This document shows, piece after piece, positions 26,811 through 40,960 of a stretch of 64,000 bases of DNA; position 1 is the first letter of the stretch, and the number at the start of each line of letters is the position of its first letter. The notes beneath the pieces are model-generated. The model was not told the DNA's origin. It made no database searches and was given only the letters and a program-made list of their open reading frames with translations. The translations under genes and the position numbers were made by a program. The stretch is from Chrysomallon squamiferum (Eukaryota > Mollusca > Gastropoda > Neomphalida > Peltospiridae), in the NCBI GenBank assembly GCA_012295275.1, contig CM022670.1:31122438-31186437 (forward strand). The letters are read 5' to 3'.

Positions 26811-28785
26811 GTAATAGTATCATCATCATTTATTTGTTTATTTATTATTGCCATTGTTGCTGTCATAATCATCATCATTATCGTCATTATTACTATTATT
26901 ATATACGATTAAATGATATTTTATCCACAACTGAAACTAAGTTTGATATAGCAGATTTCAAATTAGAAACGGTTTTAGGCAACAGTCGACAAATCAGCGA
27001 ATGATAACGACATAAAGCGAATTTGTCTCAATATAATTATTACTTGTAATATAATTCACTAAAATATTACAAATTTGTTTAATTTTTTTTGTTTATTTAA
27101 TTTAATTTGTTTTGTTTAATCTTATTATTTGTTATTATGGATCTATTCTATGTATGTGCTATGGGAAGGATAGGAGAATATCCAAATCTCTATAACTCCT
27201 TGTGGAGTGGCCAAAAGTCATGATGTATATATTTATCTGATACTGGAAGACATATTTCATCAAAATGTCAGCTCCACGTATGATATATTAACGATCTTGT
27301 TCTGTTATGTCAGAAACTCGACTCTTTGGAATACATTTGAAAATTTCTCATGACGTTTTTCATTTATTACAGTGATTCGAGTCTAGAGATATTTTGTTTA
27401 TTATAGTGTTTCGTGTCTAGGGATATTTCTTTCATTATAAGGATTTAAGTGTTAGAGACACGAGTTCAGAAAACGAAATGTTGATCATAATAAAAGTGTT
27501 GAAAACCAATAGTTTTTGTCGTCTAAGAATAATGACTAACCGAGGCGTTGTTCAGTACCACAGACACAACTAAAAGTATTGTCCGGAGTTTATTTTTGTA
27601 TTAATAATGATCCAGGAAAACATCATTATATATCCTACCACATTAAATCCCTTTAACACGAAATACTTGTGATATGATATATATCATTTCGGTTTCCATG
27701 ACAGCTGTTCCTTCCAGTGCGGCTATGACGTTGGCAAAATTAATCATGAGTTAAGAACTATTCATAAAATGTTTCTACAAGATTATTAGTTTTAAATCAG
27801 TAACAACAGCAGCAACAATAATAATTGTAAATCACTATCAACAACAACAAAATGAATTTGAGGTTCAAAAGTTTACTGAAAATTCCTTTAATTATGTTAA
27901 AGGAGTGACCTTATTCCCTAAAATAAAAAAAATAAAAAAACGATTAAAAGCAGATCATAGAATGATAAATATTTATAATATCAATAGGTGATCTGCATGG
28001 TCTAAACAATATCAGTCAAATTTAACTGTTGTACTTTAATAACTTTAGCTATAATTACTAGTATCTCAAAAATAAGATTATGTTGACTAGACAATTCTCG
28101 TTCTTCATTTAATGTTGAAATGTGAGCATTCCTAAAAAAAAGTATTAATTTTGTGTATACGTTTAAACAGATTTATTTGACGTTCATTGATGCAAACTAT
28201 TTTGTATATAAATCACTAATATACCGGGCATTACAAACAGAAATACAATAACACCACCTCGCTGTATCCTTTCGATAGAGTTCGAAGGCTTTGAAAAGAC
28301 ATATTTTGTGAAATAAACCATTAAATATTTAATCCAGTGAAAACCTTTGATTGTTTGATCTTCTGGCTGAAAGGATGACAGAATTATAATGTGGTTTTGA
28401 AAGAAAACGTAGGAAAGAAAGTATAAAAAAAAAAAAAAATAAGGAAAGAAGAAGAGAAACAGAAAAAAGGAAGAAAGAAGGAAATAAAAGAAAAAAGGAA
28501 GAGGAAGAAATTATTAAATATTAAATTAAATATGATGATGATGGTCATAATAGTAAAATTTAACAGCAATATATTTTCACAGATAGATATAACGGTTATA
28601 CTGAGAGCTATGTTACAGCTTATTTACTCTATTTCGATAAAATTATATAATTAATAATAAGTATTAATTATCTTTAATAAAAATCTGATCATATAATTAT
28701 GCGAATTAGTTGGCGGCGGGGGCGATTTTAGCATACATAACCATTCATTTTTTGTTTGTGTGTTTGTGTGCTTGTGTCTGTGTGT

Positions 28786-28787
<2 letters not shown>

Positions 28788-28862
<75 letters not shown>
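28788..28862. repeat. GT microsatellite, 75 bp
   Basis: Uninterrupted GT run ending in GCGCGC. Such a tract favours Z-DNA. Confidence 0.96.
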
Positions 28863-28869
<7 letters not shown>

Positions 28870-31015
28870 TTGTGTGTGGGCGTTTCTCCTTTTTTCTGTA
28901 TGTAATGAAACTTATTTGATCTGAAATTGCAAAAAAACAACAAAAAAACAGCGTTTTCTTTACCAGAAATTGAGGATTCGCTGCTGGATCAAAACAACAA
29001 ATAGCTTCTTTCTTTATTCCCCATCCGATTCAACTGTGTAACTAATTTAATATCTGTTGTATAGTTTATACACAAGACTGTTTTAAAAAGGTGAAATTAA
29101 CAGAAGAAAAAGATAGGATAATCTGTTGAGTAGAATTTGCGTAACCTTTACGTTAATTATGTATTATCGTAGTTTACTGTAGTGTAATAGCATCGGTCAT
29201 GACCTGTATGGAATATTATAAAGCACGCACAAACACATACTGTGAGCGAATAGGACCATCAGAGATAAATAATTATGTTTTTGTTTCTGATAAATTTTAT
29301 TAGCTTTAAAATAATTTATTTGTTTTGGGAGGCTATATATCATCTAATGTATAAAATCAATTAATTTGATTTAGTTTAAATTTATTTTAAATGTATTTTA
29401 TACATTTTCAAGTCTGCTTTTTTTGAGTTAGCCGCTAGACGAAGATTACATTTAATCAAATCAAATAGTTTCAGTGTCTCAAACTCAATTTTCGGATACA
29501 ATTATTATTTCCATATTTATTATGACCGAAAATAACACTAGCTCGGATCCAGATCTGGTTCATTTTATCGCTTAAAATCAAAACTAATAATAGACAAATG
29601 GCAGCTCAGTTTCAGGAAATTGACTCTTTCTTTAGACCTGTTTACAGCAATTATGATAAAAAATACTTTTCTCATTAAAACCAATAGAGTATAAAATACC
29701 GTTCTGGGACATGACATAAGAGAATGAAGCTTGTTGGCACTATATATTCTTCTTATTTGTTCTGAAAAATAGTTAAGAAAATGAAATGGTTTCAGAAAAT
29801 GAACTTAAAACTCCAAATCGAGCACACTTTGCATATCATGGATCGAATTAGGCACGATTTGACCTACTTACTTATTACCTGATACAACGAATGCCACTAC
29901 AAATTAACAGCACAGGAAATATTCTTTTTTGGTAAGATATAAATACGAAATGTCTGTTATCTAAGTACCTCTTGGTTTGTATCTGATGACATTAATGTCA
30001 GTGTCGCAAATGAACATTATAATGACCAATTTGCATGTGTTACACACACACAAACACACATACACACACAGAGACACACATCTATATGTTTTATTTACTG
30101 AAAAATTAAGAAAACACAAGTACATTAAAAGAATATTTTTACACCTACGTAATTCCAGAAGCATGCCATATGTGGACGATTATTATTATTATCATTATCA
30201 TCAGCATCAGCATCATCATTTTTATTATTATTACTGGGGTTCTTTGTTTATGTATAATAAATCTCATTTCTTATAAATTTGTATATACCAAAATAGTAAT
30301 CCTGAATATATATGCAATCGTTTGCTGAGAACGTTTTCGTATACTTCCGTTAACTCTGCGATTTTGCAACATAAAGTAATCGGTGTATTTCCTATGCGAA
30401 TCCCTATAATTCCTGAATCAATCACCATTACTGTCAATTACAGCCATGACTGGTTTTTTATAAATGAGGCTCGCTTTCTCTCTTTCTCTCTCTCTGTCCC
30501 ACTCTCACTCCTTTTCTCACTCTTCTCTCTTTCTTTCTTTCTTCGTAACATATACGGCATACAGAGAAAGAAAGAGAAAAAGAGAGTGAGTGTTAGAGAG
30601 AGGGAGGGGGAGAGACAAAACGAGACAAACAGACAGAGAGAGTATCTGGGTCCTGATAGAGAAAATCACATCCGCTAAACGCAATTAATATCGTGTGTTT
30701 GTGCTGATATGTCCAGTTAGTGAGAATCTGGCTTAATTTAACAAGAGGGTATCGTTTTCGAGTTCAGTGACCAGTTTATTGGGCTATTAACTGACGAGAA
30801 CCGAAAATAAACTAGAAAACGATTCTTTATTCAGGAATAATATCATAACACAGGAAACTGTTAAAACAGATTTGTCTATCGTTCTTTCCTTTCCTCCTTC
30901 TGTACATGCTTTGTTCAATTTCTTTCTTTAACATTTCATAGTATTTATGTGTATTAGAGCAAGAATAGAATTCCGCATAACATTAGTTTCCTGCTTTTGA
31001 CCTCTTTGTTATCCT

Positions 31016-31078
31016 CCTCCTCCTCCTCCTCCTCCTCCTTCTTCTTCTTCGTCTTCTTCTTCTTCTTCTTTGTCTTCA
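31016..31078. repeat. CTC then CTT triplet microsatellite
   Basis: CTC units followed by CTT units. The minus-strand frame would read Glu then Lys runs, an artefact. Confidence 0.9.
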
Positions 31079-31854
31079 TCATCACCATTTTCTTGTTATT
31101 GTTAATCTGCGTGACTAGATTTGTGTACATGAGGCTGATGGAGGAAATCTTCTCATTCGAGTAAAAATGATGATGCGTTTCGTAAAAATTATTTCGCCGT
31201 AAAACTGTCTTCTTCATTATTCTCACAAATGGTCAGACGTAGATGTGAATGCAAAAATATGTAGTTGTTCATTTCAAGTTAGATTCCTGAGTAAATCGGC
31301 AAGATTTCAAAATTCAGTCTTAGTACATTTAGTTTAAATAGAATTTTGGAGTATATCAGATTTCGTAAGAAAAGAACGATTTATATGGCAACGAACTCTG
31401 TCTAGACAGGTAAAGGATTTTATCTTCCTTTCACACGTTTCTTTAATTAACAAGCAATTAATAACACAATCTGATCATTTTACATTGTTGTTCGTGTACA
31501 TAGATCCTCTGTCCATCAACAGATATCTGCTGCCTTAAATCTATCTATATTTAATGGTAATTTGGCCTATTTCCTTCCCAAGATCAGTACATATTTATAT
31601 TCTTGTCATGAATTTCAAGAAGAGTAACTCTGGATAGCATCTATGGCTATTGACATTTTTGCTTCCTTCAGTAACATCTGCTGTATTAGACACAGGGCCG
31701 CTTTGCAGTGCTAGAGATAGGGTATTATTTAATATTAGTTGTCGATACAGCAGACTAACTTATAGATACCAGTTATATATGAAGTCAGACAAAAACATCG
31801 ACAGCTTTTATATTCAAAAGAAAGAGGAGTGATAGCTATAGTAACAAAAGTGTA

Positions 31855-31899
31855 TTGTTATTATTATTATTATTATCATCAGCATCATCATCATCATCA

Positions 31900-31930
<31 letters not shown>

Positions 31931-31962
31931 CATCAGCATCATCATCATCATCATTAGCACTA
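31855..31962. repeat. 54-bp tandem duplication of an ATT/ATC block
   Basis: The block 'CATCAGCATCATCATCATCA' starting at about 31877 recurs at about 31931 with the preceding ATT units, giving a 54-bp period. Confidence 0.8.
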
Positions 31963-33509
31963 GCAGAAATAGTATTAGTAGTAGTAATTGTTGTTGTTAT
32001 TGTTATAATAATATTGATGCTGTTGGTAATAACAATAGGATTACCACAAAGACAACAGTTACACTATTGCCACTACTATATAATGCTAGTACTATTAATA
32101 CTAATTTTCAGCAATCGGTTTAGAACAAAATTTAATAAGAACACATTTTTTTTTTCATAAAATGAATTGGTTTAATTATTCTGAAAATCATATGACATGA
32201 ATTGCATTACAATAAATAAAAAATATATATATATAAATAAATAGGGAAGGAAGGAAGGAAAGAAAGAAAAGAAATGAAAATAATGCTTTTATTCAAAGTT
32301 TAATCTAAAATTTCATAAATCAGAATGTATTTGTCATTACATAACACAGATTTTGTAAACACTTTGCACACACACAAAAAAAAGATAAGAAAATATGATC
32401 TTATAATAAATAAATAACAAAATCAAACTCACTTTCAGTTATAAAAAGTTCTCGTCCTCGCTTTTTAATTTTAAATTAAACAAAAGCTATTGTTGTCACA
32501 ACGAGGTGAAATCCAATATCTTAATTCCAATTATGACATCAAACTGCTGAAACTTCTTCTTCCTTTACTACCAACATTAACCCCGCTGCTACAGCTACTA
32601 CTAATAATACTAATACTACAACTATAGCTACTACAGCTATTACAAGAAGAACAACAACAACCACTACTGCTACTATTAAATTCTTAACTTAGATATGGTT
32701 CTATTATATCTCATTCTAAAACATTCTATATTTCTACGATAATCTACACTACAATAAATATACCGTTTATAACTTTCCCTTTCCATTAACGGAACCATCC
32801 ACGTATAGTTATGTGGTCCGTTCTGTTTGTTATATATACACATTATGTATACTTTATCTCACTGAAAACCTTATTATATATTTATTCCTGATCGTGAGCG
32901 ATTAACATCAATCTGTTCCATTAACACTCAGCTACCAGAGCTCTGAGCAGTCGTAGAAAAGATAACCTTTGAGCATGCTGAACTCGGTGTAATTCTACGA
33001 ATTCATATGCATGGTACTGTTCAGTGAGAAGTTACGAAAATAAACCTTGATTATAGAGCAGCCCGTATGTAACTTGAGTAAGCCTGTATTACCGAATCCA
33101 ATCAGTGGTTTCGGTCTTTCACTCGTGAAAGACCTAATGCTAATATTAGACGCCAAAGGGAACAAGAGCGTTTGATGAGCTGAACTCTACTAGCATGTTG
33201 ATGATCTCGGGGATCCGGTATAGTGGAAATTTTAACAAATTAAGTAATCGATCGGTTCATAAAATATCTCATAAATACTTACTATATCACAACTTGAAGA
33301 TGTAAAAAGAGAAAGTCATCTCCTGAAAACTGTATGTATTAATAAATTAATATAAATGGAAAGTGAATTAAATAAAGCAGTTCATGAATTTTATAGGTAC
33401 TACGGTCAACGTTTTCATCCAGCAGTGCTTTAGTTAAATCAGTTTTATGGAAGTCATCGTATTTAAATTTAATTATCATTTTCCTTTTTAAAATTAATTA
33501 ATTAATTAA

Positions 33510-33549
33510 TTTTCTATTCTCTCGTAGTTTTCTACGAGAGAATAGAAAA
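33510..33549. repeat. Perfect 18-bp stem hairpin with TTTT loop
   Basis: TTTTCTATTCTCTCGTAG at 33510-33527 is followed by TTTT and then its exact reverse complement at 33532-33549. It is preceded by an ATTA/TTAA tract. It could be a short foldback transposon remnant, a small hairpin RNA source or a cruciform-prone site. Nothing around it suggests a gene. Confidence 0.9.
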
Positions 33550-34600
33550 ATAAATCATGAATATTTAAGAGGTATGTTATATGGGAATGTATAGTGCCCG
33601 AGGCTTAAGAATCACAATTAGAAACTTCTGTTACCCGAAGAGTAATGTTCATCTGAATCAGTGTATTCAATCACATAAGCAATACAGGCAAAACTGGATT
33701 TTGTATTAAACTAATATTAAAATGCAATGGCCTTTAGACACACGCCATTTCCAATTATTAATTGTTCTTACTAGTGATAGGGATTATTTAACGGGCCGAG
33801 ATTTCCTGTTTTAATGGAAAGCCAGGGTAAGAGGAATGAAAGCATAAAAGCACTAACGGATAATTCAGTAAACACAAGCATTTGTTTGCAAACATTTAAT
33901 CAACCAAGTTAATAATTTTGATTATCTCGTCCACGGCAAAAGACAAAGCTAAACAGTGACATCTTCCGCCATACAACACAGTCGTGACCAGCGTGTGTGG
34001 TGACAACATGTATTTTTCCAGTCTCTAGAAGAGAAACCACATTTTAAAAAATAATAATTTTATTTTATAGTAGATTTTTTTCTTCTTTTTATTATAATTA
34101 AATATAAATTAAAAAGGATATCAAAGTTTAGATATAAAAACTAATGAACAAATAATTTATGAAAAACAAAACCTATGTTATTATAAATCTATAACATTTC
34201 AAAAGAAAATAATTACTATTTTGTTTTAAGTTTACAGTAATTATTACTCGTGAAATTGCTATGTCACTGTGATTTGTAAATCACAAGCCCAAAACATGTG
34301 ATTTTATTATTTAAAAAAAACCTCATTAATTTACGTATTCCATGAAGACTCTGATTTGCTTTTCTTAAATGTTAATAAACGAGTGAAGATTATATTCATT
34401 CTCAGTAAGTTTATATATAAGTGATATGTATATATTATTATAATTATGCGTGTATGTGTGTATTCGTGCAGATACTCACGTATGCACGTATTCACGTACG
34501 TTTTGTGTCCGCTTTTTGGAATGCAATTTTCTTTACATTCTGTTTGGATGAAAATCTTTATGGAATAAAAGAAAATGGAAAAAACTTAAAAGGTATAAAA

Positions 34601-34769
34601 ATTAGAGAGAGACGACATAAAAAAGAGAGATAAAAAAAAGAAAGAAAGAAAAGAGAGAGAAACAGAACGCGTGAGAGAGAAAGAGAGACAGAGAGAGAAA
34701 GCAAGAGTGACGAAGATAGTAAGAGAGTGAAAGAGAGAGTGACTGAGAAAGAGAGAAAGAGAAAGAGGG
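34601..34769. repeat. Imperfect GAGA/GAAA-rich tract
   Basis: About 170 bp of almost pure purine on the plus strand. The minus-strand Ser/Leu/Phe-rich open frame is a by-product. Confidence 0.88.
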
Positions 34770-35853
34770 AATTATTGTAATCACAAATACTATGAAAATG
34801 TGAGAAGGAATGAAATCAGAAAGTGAGGAAGAGAGAAGGAGAAAGAGATAATTATTGTAATACCAATTCACAAATCCTATGAACCAATGAGTTATCTCCA
34901 AAACATATACTTAAAATTAAAAACATTACAGAAATACAATCGTTTCAGTATTGTCGTCCGTTATTTAAAGATAAAGCTTGATCACGATTTTTCATTAGAT
35001 GACGATTTAACATATTCACTAATTGCAGGTTACATATGACTATTATTATGACAGCTGCCAAGAATACTTGCTATTTATTATTTTCATTCATTTACTTTAC
35101 TGTGGATCGTTTCCAGCTGAGACATTTCTTAAATTAAATGTTTATTAAAATTATTATCCAATTAAACTTCTACATGTCCGCTAAACCAACTGCAAATAAA
35201 TTTTAACTTGTTTGTATGCAAAACTTTTCTGAAAAGATTTTATAACTGAAGTTAAGTTAAATAGCAAACATATTTTTTTACTTTCAGTGAAACAATACAA
35301 CTGAATAACAAACCATGGAAATTTTAGAAATTGACATTCGTATAGTAATCATATAAATCAGTTTTACCATTAACATGTCATCCTCTCTAAATAGTAAAAA
35401 TAAGACGATATCTACGGTTTATTCGACTGCCGGGAGAAATTGCCAAACAATTATTCACATCAACAAACATCTATTATTTTTCAGTAATCGGCAGTCTCTT
35501 GTCAGCTATGATATGACAAATGATGCTAAACAAACTATTAATTAAAGAAACGTGCGACTGACAATCGCATCAAAAATGTATACTTTCTCTAGCCGCGCTG
35601 GTCACATCAGCCCTTTGACATAGAGCGATAGGATATTGTGCCATCCAGACAACGTTGGTAACAGAGGTCGACGCCCGCGCTGACGTAGTTTACGATAACA
35701 CGTGGAAGAAACACATTGATTTACCCTTCTTAATAAAGTCATTGGAGATGTTTTGGAGATATGCTGCATGCAATTTACATTTATTGCCTTATATGTAAAA
35801 ACTCCTATTGTTCATGATTTTAACAGCTATAGGGTATCTTCAAAAACAAATAT

Positions 35854-35856
<3 letters not shown>

Positions 35857-35923
<67 letters not shown>
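35857..35923. repeat. TC dinucleotide microsatellite
   Basis: 67-bp TC run followed by TGTG and CATA words. Confidence 0.97.
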
Positions 35924-35927
<4 letters not shown>

Positions 35928-36360
35928 ATGTGTGTGGATGTGTATATAATTACATATATACATACATACATATACATATATACACACAGATAAATATACA
36001 TATACATATATAGATATATACAGTGTATATATACAGTGGAAGTAAGTGTTTCCCAATGAACTCGCACTGACCTGTCATCATCTAGCTGCCCTCATGAGAC
36101 TTTCTGTCGACTGTAGTAAAAGGATGATCTATACGCAACATTGCACAGCCAGTTTCCTGACTGAATCAGATATTACATATATTTTCTAAATTATTTAGAA
36201 ATCATTCATATTTCTTTCTCTCCTTTCTCCCTCTTTCTGTCTGCATGTTTGTGTGTATACTATGTATATATTATGTACGTGTGTATACGTTTACATACTC
36301 ATATATACATATATATCTATATACATACATAAACATGCATCTACTTACATACATACTTTT

Positions 36361-36415
36361 GTTATTATTATCTTCATAACTATTATTACTATCATCTTCA
36401 TTATCATCATCATCA

Positions 36416-36448
<33 letters not shown>

Positions 36449-36450
36449 GC
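36361..36450. repeat. ATC/ATT triplet microsatellite
   Basis: ATC units passing into ATT units. Confidence 0.9.
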
Positions 36451-36734
36451 TCATCCTGTAAACAGGAAGAGTTATTAATAATTAGTCGTAGATCATACTT
36501 AAGACACCTCCGCTTACGTCATCGCTATTAAGACACCTGCCAACATGTCCAATTAATTGATTTAACTCCTTCTGTCTGTTCACTATTGACAGTTTCACAC
36601 GATTTGTTATTGCTCTCAGATTAACGTTTTATTACAAAGAACTTTAGTGGAATATATATACACGTAAGTACACACTCTCTTTCTCTCTCACACACACACA
36701 GACACAAAAACACAGACAAACACACACAGACAAA

Positions 36735-36887
<153 letters not shown>

Positions 36888-37235
36888 ACACAGACTAATA
36901 TGCATATATATATGCACATTCAAAGAGAGAGAAAGCGAAATAAGTTATTATATGTATTTGACATCATCATTTTTCTTTCAGTCTTACATATATCTGCTAA
37001 TTTATCGCTAGATTCTTTCTCAGCTTTTATAATTCTTTCAGCTTATTATTGTTTTACTTAAACGTCTACAGAAAATAACCTACAAATGTTAACCAGTCTT
37101 GAGACCACAAGAGAGTAACTTTCTTACCGATTTAGACAGATATTTATGCATGTTGATATTTAACTAAAACTGTTTATGGAAAGAACTCGTCAGAATTTTC
37201 CATGTTAGCAAAGAAAGCCGTTTTACAGAACACGT

Positions 37236-37625
37236 TCAGTGAATGTTGCTTTGCTTTTCAAATGATTCGATTTGTAAATTTTTCCGACATGGCACTCCAC
37301 AAACCACAGAGATTACTGGCACAGATAAAACAGCGAAGGCATGTACACATTTATCTGATCCTTCTGCAAACGATTTTAACGTAAACTGGGAACAGTTGGT
37401 GTCTGTTAAAAGAGTATTGGCTCCACCATATATCTGATTGCGACTAGTAAATGAAATATTAACGTTCGTTGTTATTTTCAAGTTTTGTTTTTTTAGTTTA
37501 AAATAAGGAAAAGTTTTAGTTCGGCGGTTAGAACGTATGTTAACGTTTGTGACTGGTAACTGATCACTGTTAATTCTAACACTTGCTGATGTGTAATTAA
37601 ACATTCGTTTAATCAGTTGATTCAC
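37236..37625 (-). CDS. Unrecognised 129-codon open frame, doubtful
   Basis: I do not recognise a domain. The frame is notable because it is 129 codons long in AT-rich DNA and is not driven by a simple repeat. It contains scattered Cys (SVVCGVPCRK) and several Asn-X-Ser/Thr sites but no clear signal peptide or membrane span. Two shorter frames on the plus strand (37202-37384 and 37243-37437) overlap it and are also non-repetitive, so the block is less stop-rich on both strands. It may be chance, a decayed element or an exon. No convincing splice pair was found. Confidence 0.15.
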   Translation of the reverse strand: MNQLIKRMFNYTSASVRINSDQLPVTNVNIRSNRRTKTFPYFKLKKQNLKITTNVNISFTSRNQIYGGANTLLTDTNCSQFTLKSFAEGSDKCVHAFAVLSVPVISVVCGVPCRKNLQIESFEKQSNIH

Positions 37626-37680
37626 AGTGCGATTCTTATTTTTACAGTAATAATAATTAATTCAATATTTAAATTATACG

Positions 37681-38110
37681 TTTACCTTTACTTTACAATC
37701 TACAGTTAGCTTTACGTATTTACCGTTAGTATTACAATATGCCGTTATCTTTACAATGTACTGTTAGCTTTACAGACTACCACTGGTTTTATAATCTACC
37801 GTTAGCTTTACTTTTCTGCAGTTAGCTTTACATATGTACCATTAGTATTACAATCTGCCGTTAACTTTTAATATTTGCAGTTAGGTTTACAATCTGCCGT
37901 TAACTTTTAATATTTGCAGTTAGGTTTCACAATCTACCGTTAGCTTCTAATGTCTAAAGTTAGCTTTACAGTATACTCCTAGCTTTACTAGTATGCAGTT
38001 AGCTATACAATCTATTGTCAGCTTTACTTGTATGCAATTAAGTTTACATCTCGTTACCTTTACAATCTGCCGTTAGTTTTTGATGCTACAGTTATCTGAA
38101 GTTAGCTTTT
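37681..38110. repeat. Degenerate minisatellite, about 20-bp unit, about 20 copies
   Basis: Units approximate 'CCGTTAGCTTTACAATCTAC', mostly 19-21 bp long. Copies starting CAG and copies starting CCG alternate in part. One pair (CCGTTAACTTTTAATATTTG plus CAGTTAGGTTTACAATCTG) is repeated almost exactly, which gives a higher-order unit of about 39-40 bp near 37857-37935. Confidence 0.88.
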
Positions 38111-38991
38111 CAAGAAATTCGTGACAGCTGGTACACAAATAATAACGGCTACACAGAAATCAGTAGAGGTTATATTTGAAGTGACAATTTTTGAAGTCGA
38201 TGAAGATTATTACTGAAGTTAATTATAAGTGTTATGACAATTATATCTGTGGTTACTGAAATAAGAAAGGTTAGTGATGACTGCTGTACGTATAACAGAC
38301 AATTATACAAATTAGTTACAATACTACAAATGTTAAGTACAGTTACTAAAAACGTTATTCATAGCTGGTGCAAAACTTAGACAGTATAAAAGAAAATTAT
38401 AATATTATAGCAACAGTTAATACTTAAACTTTAATCAGAATTTAGATTTGATAGAAATAACCTCTTTTGGCCTCTCATTTTAAATGTCTTAAAATGTTTG
38501 TGCATAAAACCAGAATTGTTTAAGGACGGATGTAGTATGTTCTTTGTTTATTATTTTATTTATGTTCCAAAAATAATTAGATTAGGCTTAGGAAGAAAAA
38601 ATATATTTAATTAGGAAAGTTACATGTAGCTTTTGTCCTAATTTTCTTTATCATATATCGCGTTTTTTATAAATAAAAAAATAATAGCTAAATAAGTAAA
38701 TAAATAAATAATAATATTAAAATCTGTTCAAACGTAAACACACAGACGTATAGTAACATGCACATTTTTTAAGGCTAATAATATATGCCGTGTGACAGGA
38801 AATTGGTCACTAAAGACAGCAATTTTGAAGACATCATTGGTGTTTTTCTTTCGATAGCACTTTGTGCAATGGACCGCATTAAGTGTTCATCAGTTCACCA
38901 GACGGTATAATGCTATATATATATACTTTATTCAGACAGAGCAAGAAAATGTAATAGGGTTATATTTTCGTCAGTGTGTGTCTGAAACCTA

Positions 38992-39099
<108 letters not shown>

Positions 39100-39932
39100 A
39101 ATTCAGAATTAATTGCCCATTTTTATTTTTATTTATTTATTTATTAATTTATTAATTAATTTATTTATTTATGTATTTAATGGGTTTTTTGTTTTATTTT
39201 ATTTTATTTTATTTTATTTACTATATTTATTTATTTTGTCTTCTATAGCGATTTGCGTTATTTTTAGCTGATTTAGAAGAAAATCAGTTTTAATATCAAT
39301 TTATTATTTTCTTCGCGGATTTTAAATGACATTTTGCACAGGAGACAGGAAAAAATACCTCTAATTTACCACTGAGTGTAAATAATTGTTCAGTGCATTT
39401 TATTTGCCAAGATTAACTGTCTCTTACGCTCTTAAGCTGACTCGATGTTTCGCTGGATAAGTTACTGCTTTGAAGAAGAAGGTGTTTGCGTTGTTTTGGT
39501 ACCAGAGCCATCCGAATCATATAGAGGAGAGGTAAAATAACCGATCCCCCTTATTTCTGGCCAGACCTCTAGAACCCAAGCGCTCTAGAACTATTATGGA
39601 TTATCATGGTTGTGTAGTTAGTTCAAAGATGATGAGACGGAAGTTCGCCTTGACTTGAAATACGTCTTTAGTTTGCGAATGATTATTTTCAAAAATAGAT
39701 ACTTTATTAGACTAAATATTAATGTGATTAAGACATCAGGGAATTTGTTTTGTTTCACCTTTAGAAGCCAGAATTAGAATATAATGTGTCCAGCATACCG
39801 TTTCATTATTAAGCAGAAACCAAAAAACAAACAACAACAAAAAGAAAAAAAAAATTCAGTGCAGAGATATTTCTAAACTATTCTAATAACTGGAATATGT
39901 AATAAGATGTTTTCTGTTTATTTGCTTTTGTT

Positions 39933-39934
<2 letters not shown>

Positions 39935-40004
<70 letters not shown>
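39935..40004. repeat. TC dinucleotide microsatellite
   Basis: 70-bp uninterrupted TC run. Confidence 0.97.
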
Positions 40005-40009
<5 letters not shown>

Positions 40010-40787
40010 ATTCAGATTCATGTTTTCATTTTCTTTCTTTTTTAAGATGAAAATCAGTATCAGTATCTCATTTGAAAAAGATCTATATAAGGGACATTAT
40101 CCCTATGCTAAATCGAATTTAACCATTACAAACAGATAACTACCTGCAGTTAAACAAAAAATGTTTACGTTTGATTGTATACAGCAGAGTATTAACATTA
40201 CTTTATAAAAAAAAGTGTTGCCTTCATCACTTCCAGTACGTTTACTGAGATCAGTACCTCTACTAACCAGTGTAACACTTATCTAAGACCAAGATATGTC
40301 TGCCATTTGGTGGCCGCTTATTAGTTCACTGTTGAATTGTTTTTTCTTCAATGTGGATTTACCGTATAAAACAACAGGTGTTATTTTTTTTATAACTCTT
40401 ATCAGTGACAAAGAAATTGTCCACTTTTTGCATACCAGTTTAGCCATACTTTATTATGGCATTTGTCTGAGCAGATATTACTGGTGATTTATTTAACAGA
40501 CCGATTTATAAGCTTTGGCCTATTTTTAACAGTAAAAACCTGAAACACAAATCCTTAGCATCTGAATTTGTTTTGTTGTTTCATTTCTGCTTCTAAAACT
40601 TCAATGCACGGATTTCAAAAGGATTAAAGTAAAAATAATAAACTGTTACTGATTTATTAGGTTTATGCTTATTATTTTTAAGATATAAAATTAATGTCAG
40701 TTGATAATTATTTATTTATATTACCGAAGTTTATGTGATAAAACAATTTATTGTTATATTTTTCTTGCTACTACACACCGTGATATT

Positions 40788-40789
<2 letters not shown>

Positions 40790-40837
<48 letters not shown>

Positions 40838-40858
40838 TGATGATGATGATGATGATGA
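40790..40858. repeat. AAT then GAT triplet microsatellite
   Basis: About 15 AAT units then about 8 GAT units, some 100 bp upstream of a strong splice acceptor. Confidence 0.93.
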
Positions 40859-40960
40859 AGATGTTGTCAGTAAATCGTTAAGTAATTATTGACAGAAAAC
40901 ACAACAAGATATTTTATCCGAAACCAAAAGCAACCTGGGTCTTCTTTCTTGTTACTGCAG

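Larger units (their letters stand above)
24921..33493. other. Gene-poor stretch between receptor pieces (or intron)
   Basis: Read for W-X-(F/Y)-G, DRY, CWLP or NPxxY-type coding blocks, and none was seen. It contains triplet tracts (25620-25790, 26720-26810, 31855-32000, 32560-32680), a 75-bp GT run, A/G-rich patches (28400-28515) and mirror-like CTCTTT/GAAAGA sequence near 30470-30650. An 85-codon AT-rich frame at 25837-26094 has no recognisable motif. Confidence 0.5.

Noticed and set aside
29522-29575. Short frame MTENNTSSDPDLVHFIA resembling a receptor N-terminus
   Set aside because: It stops after 17 codons, with no splice donor and no TM1.
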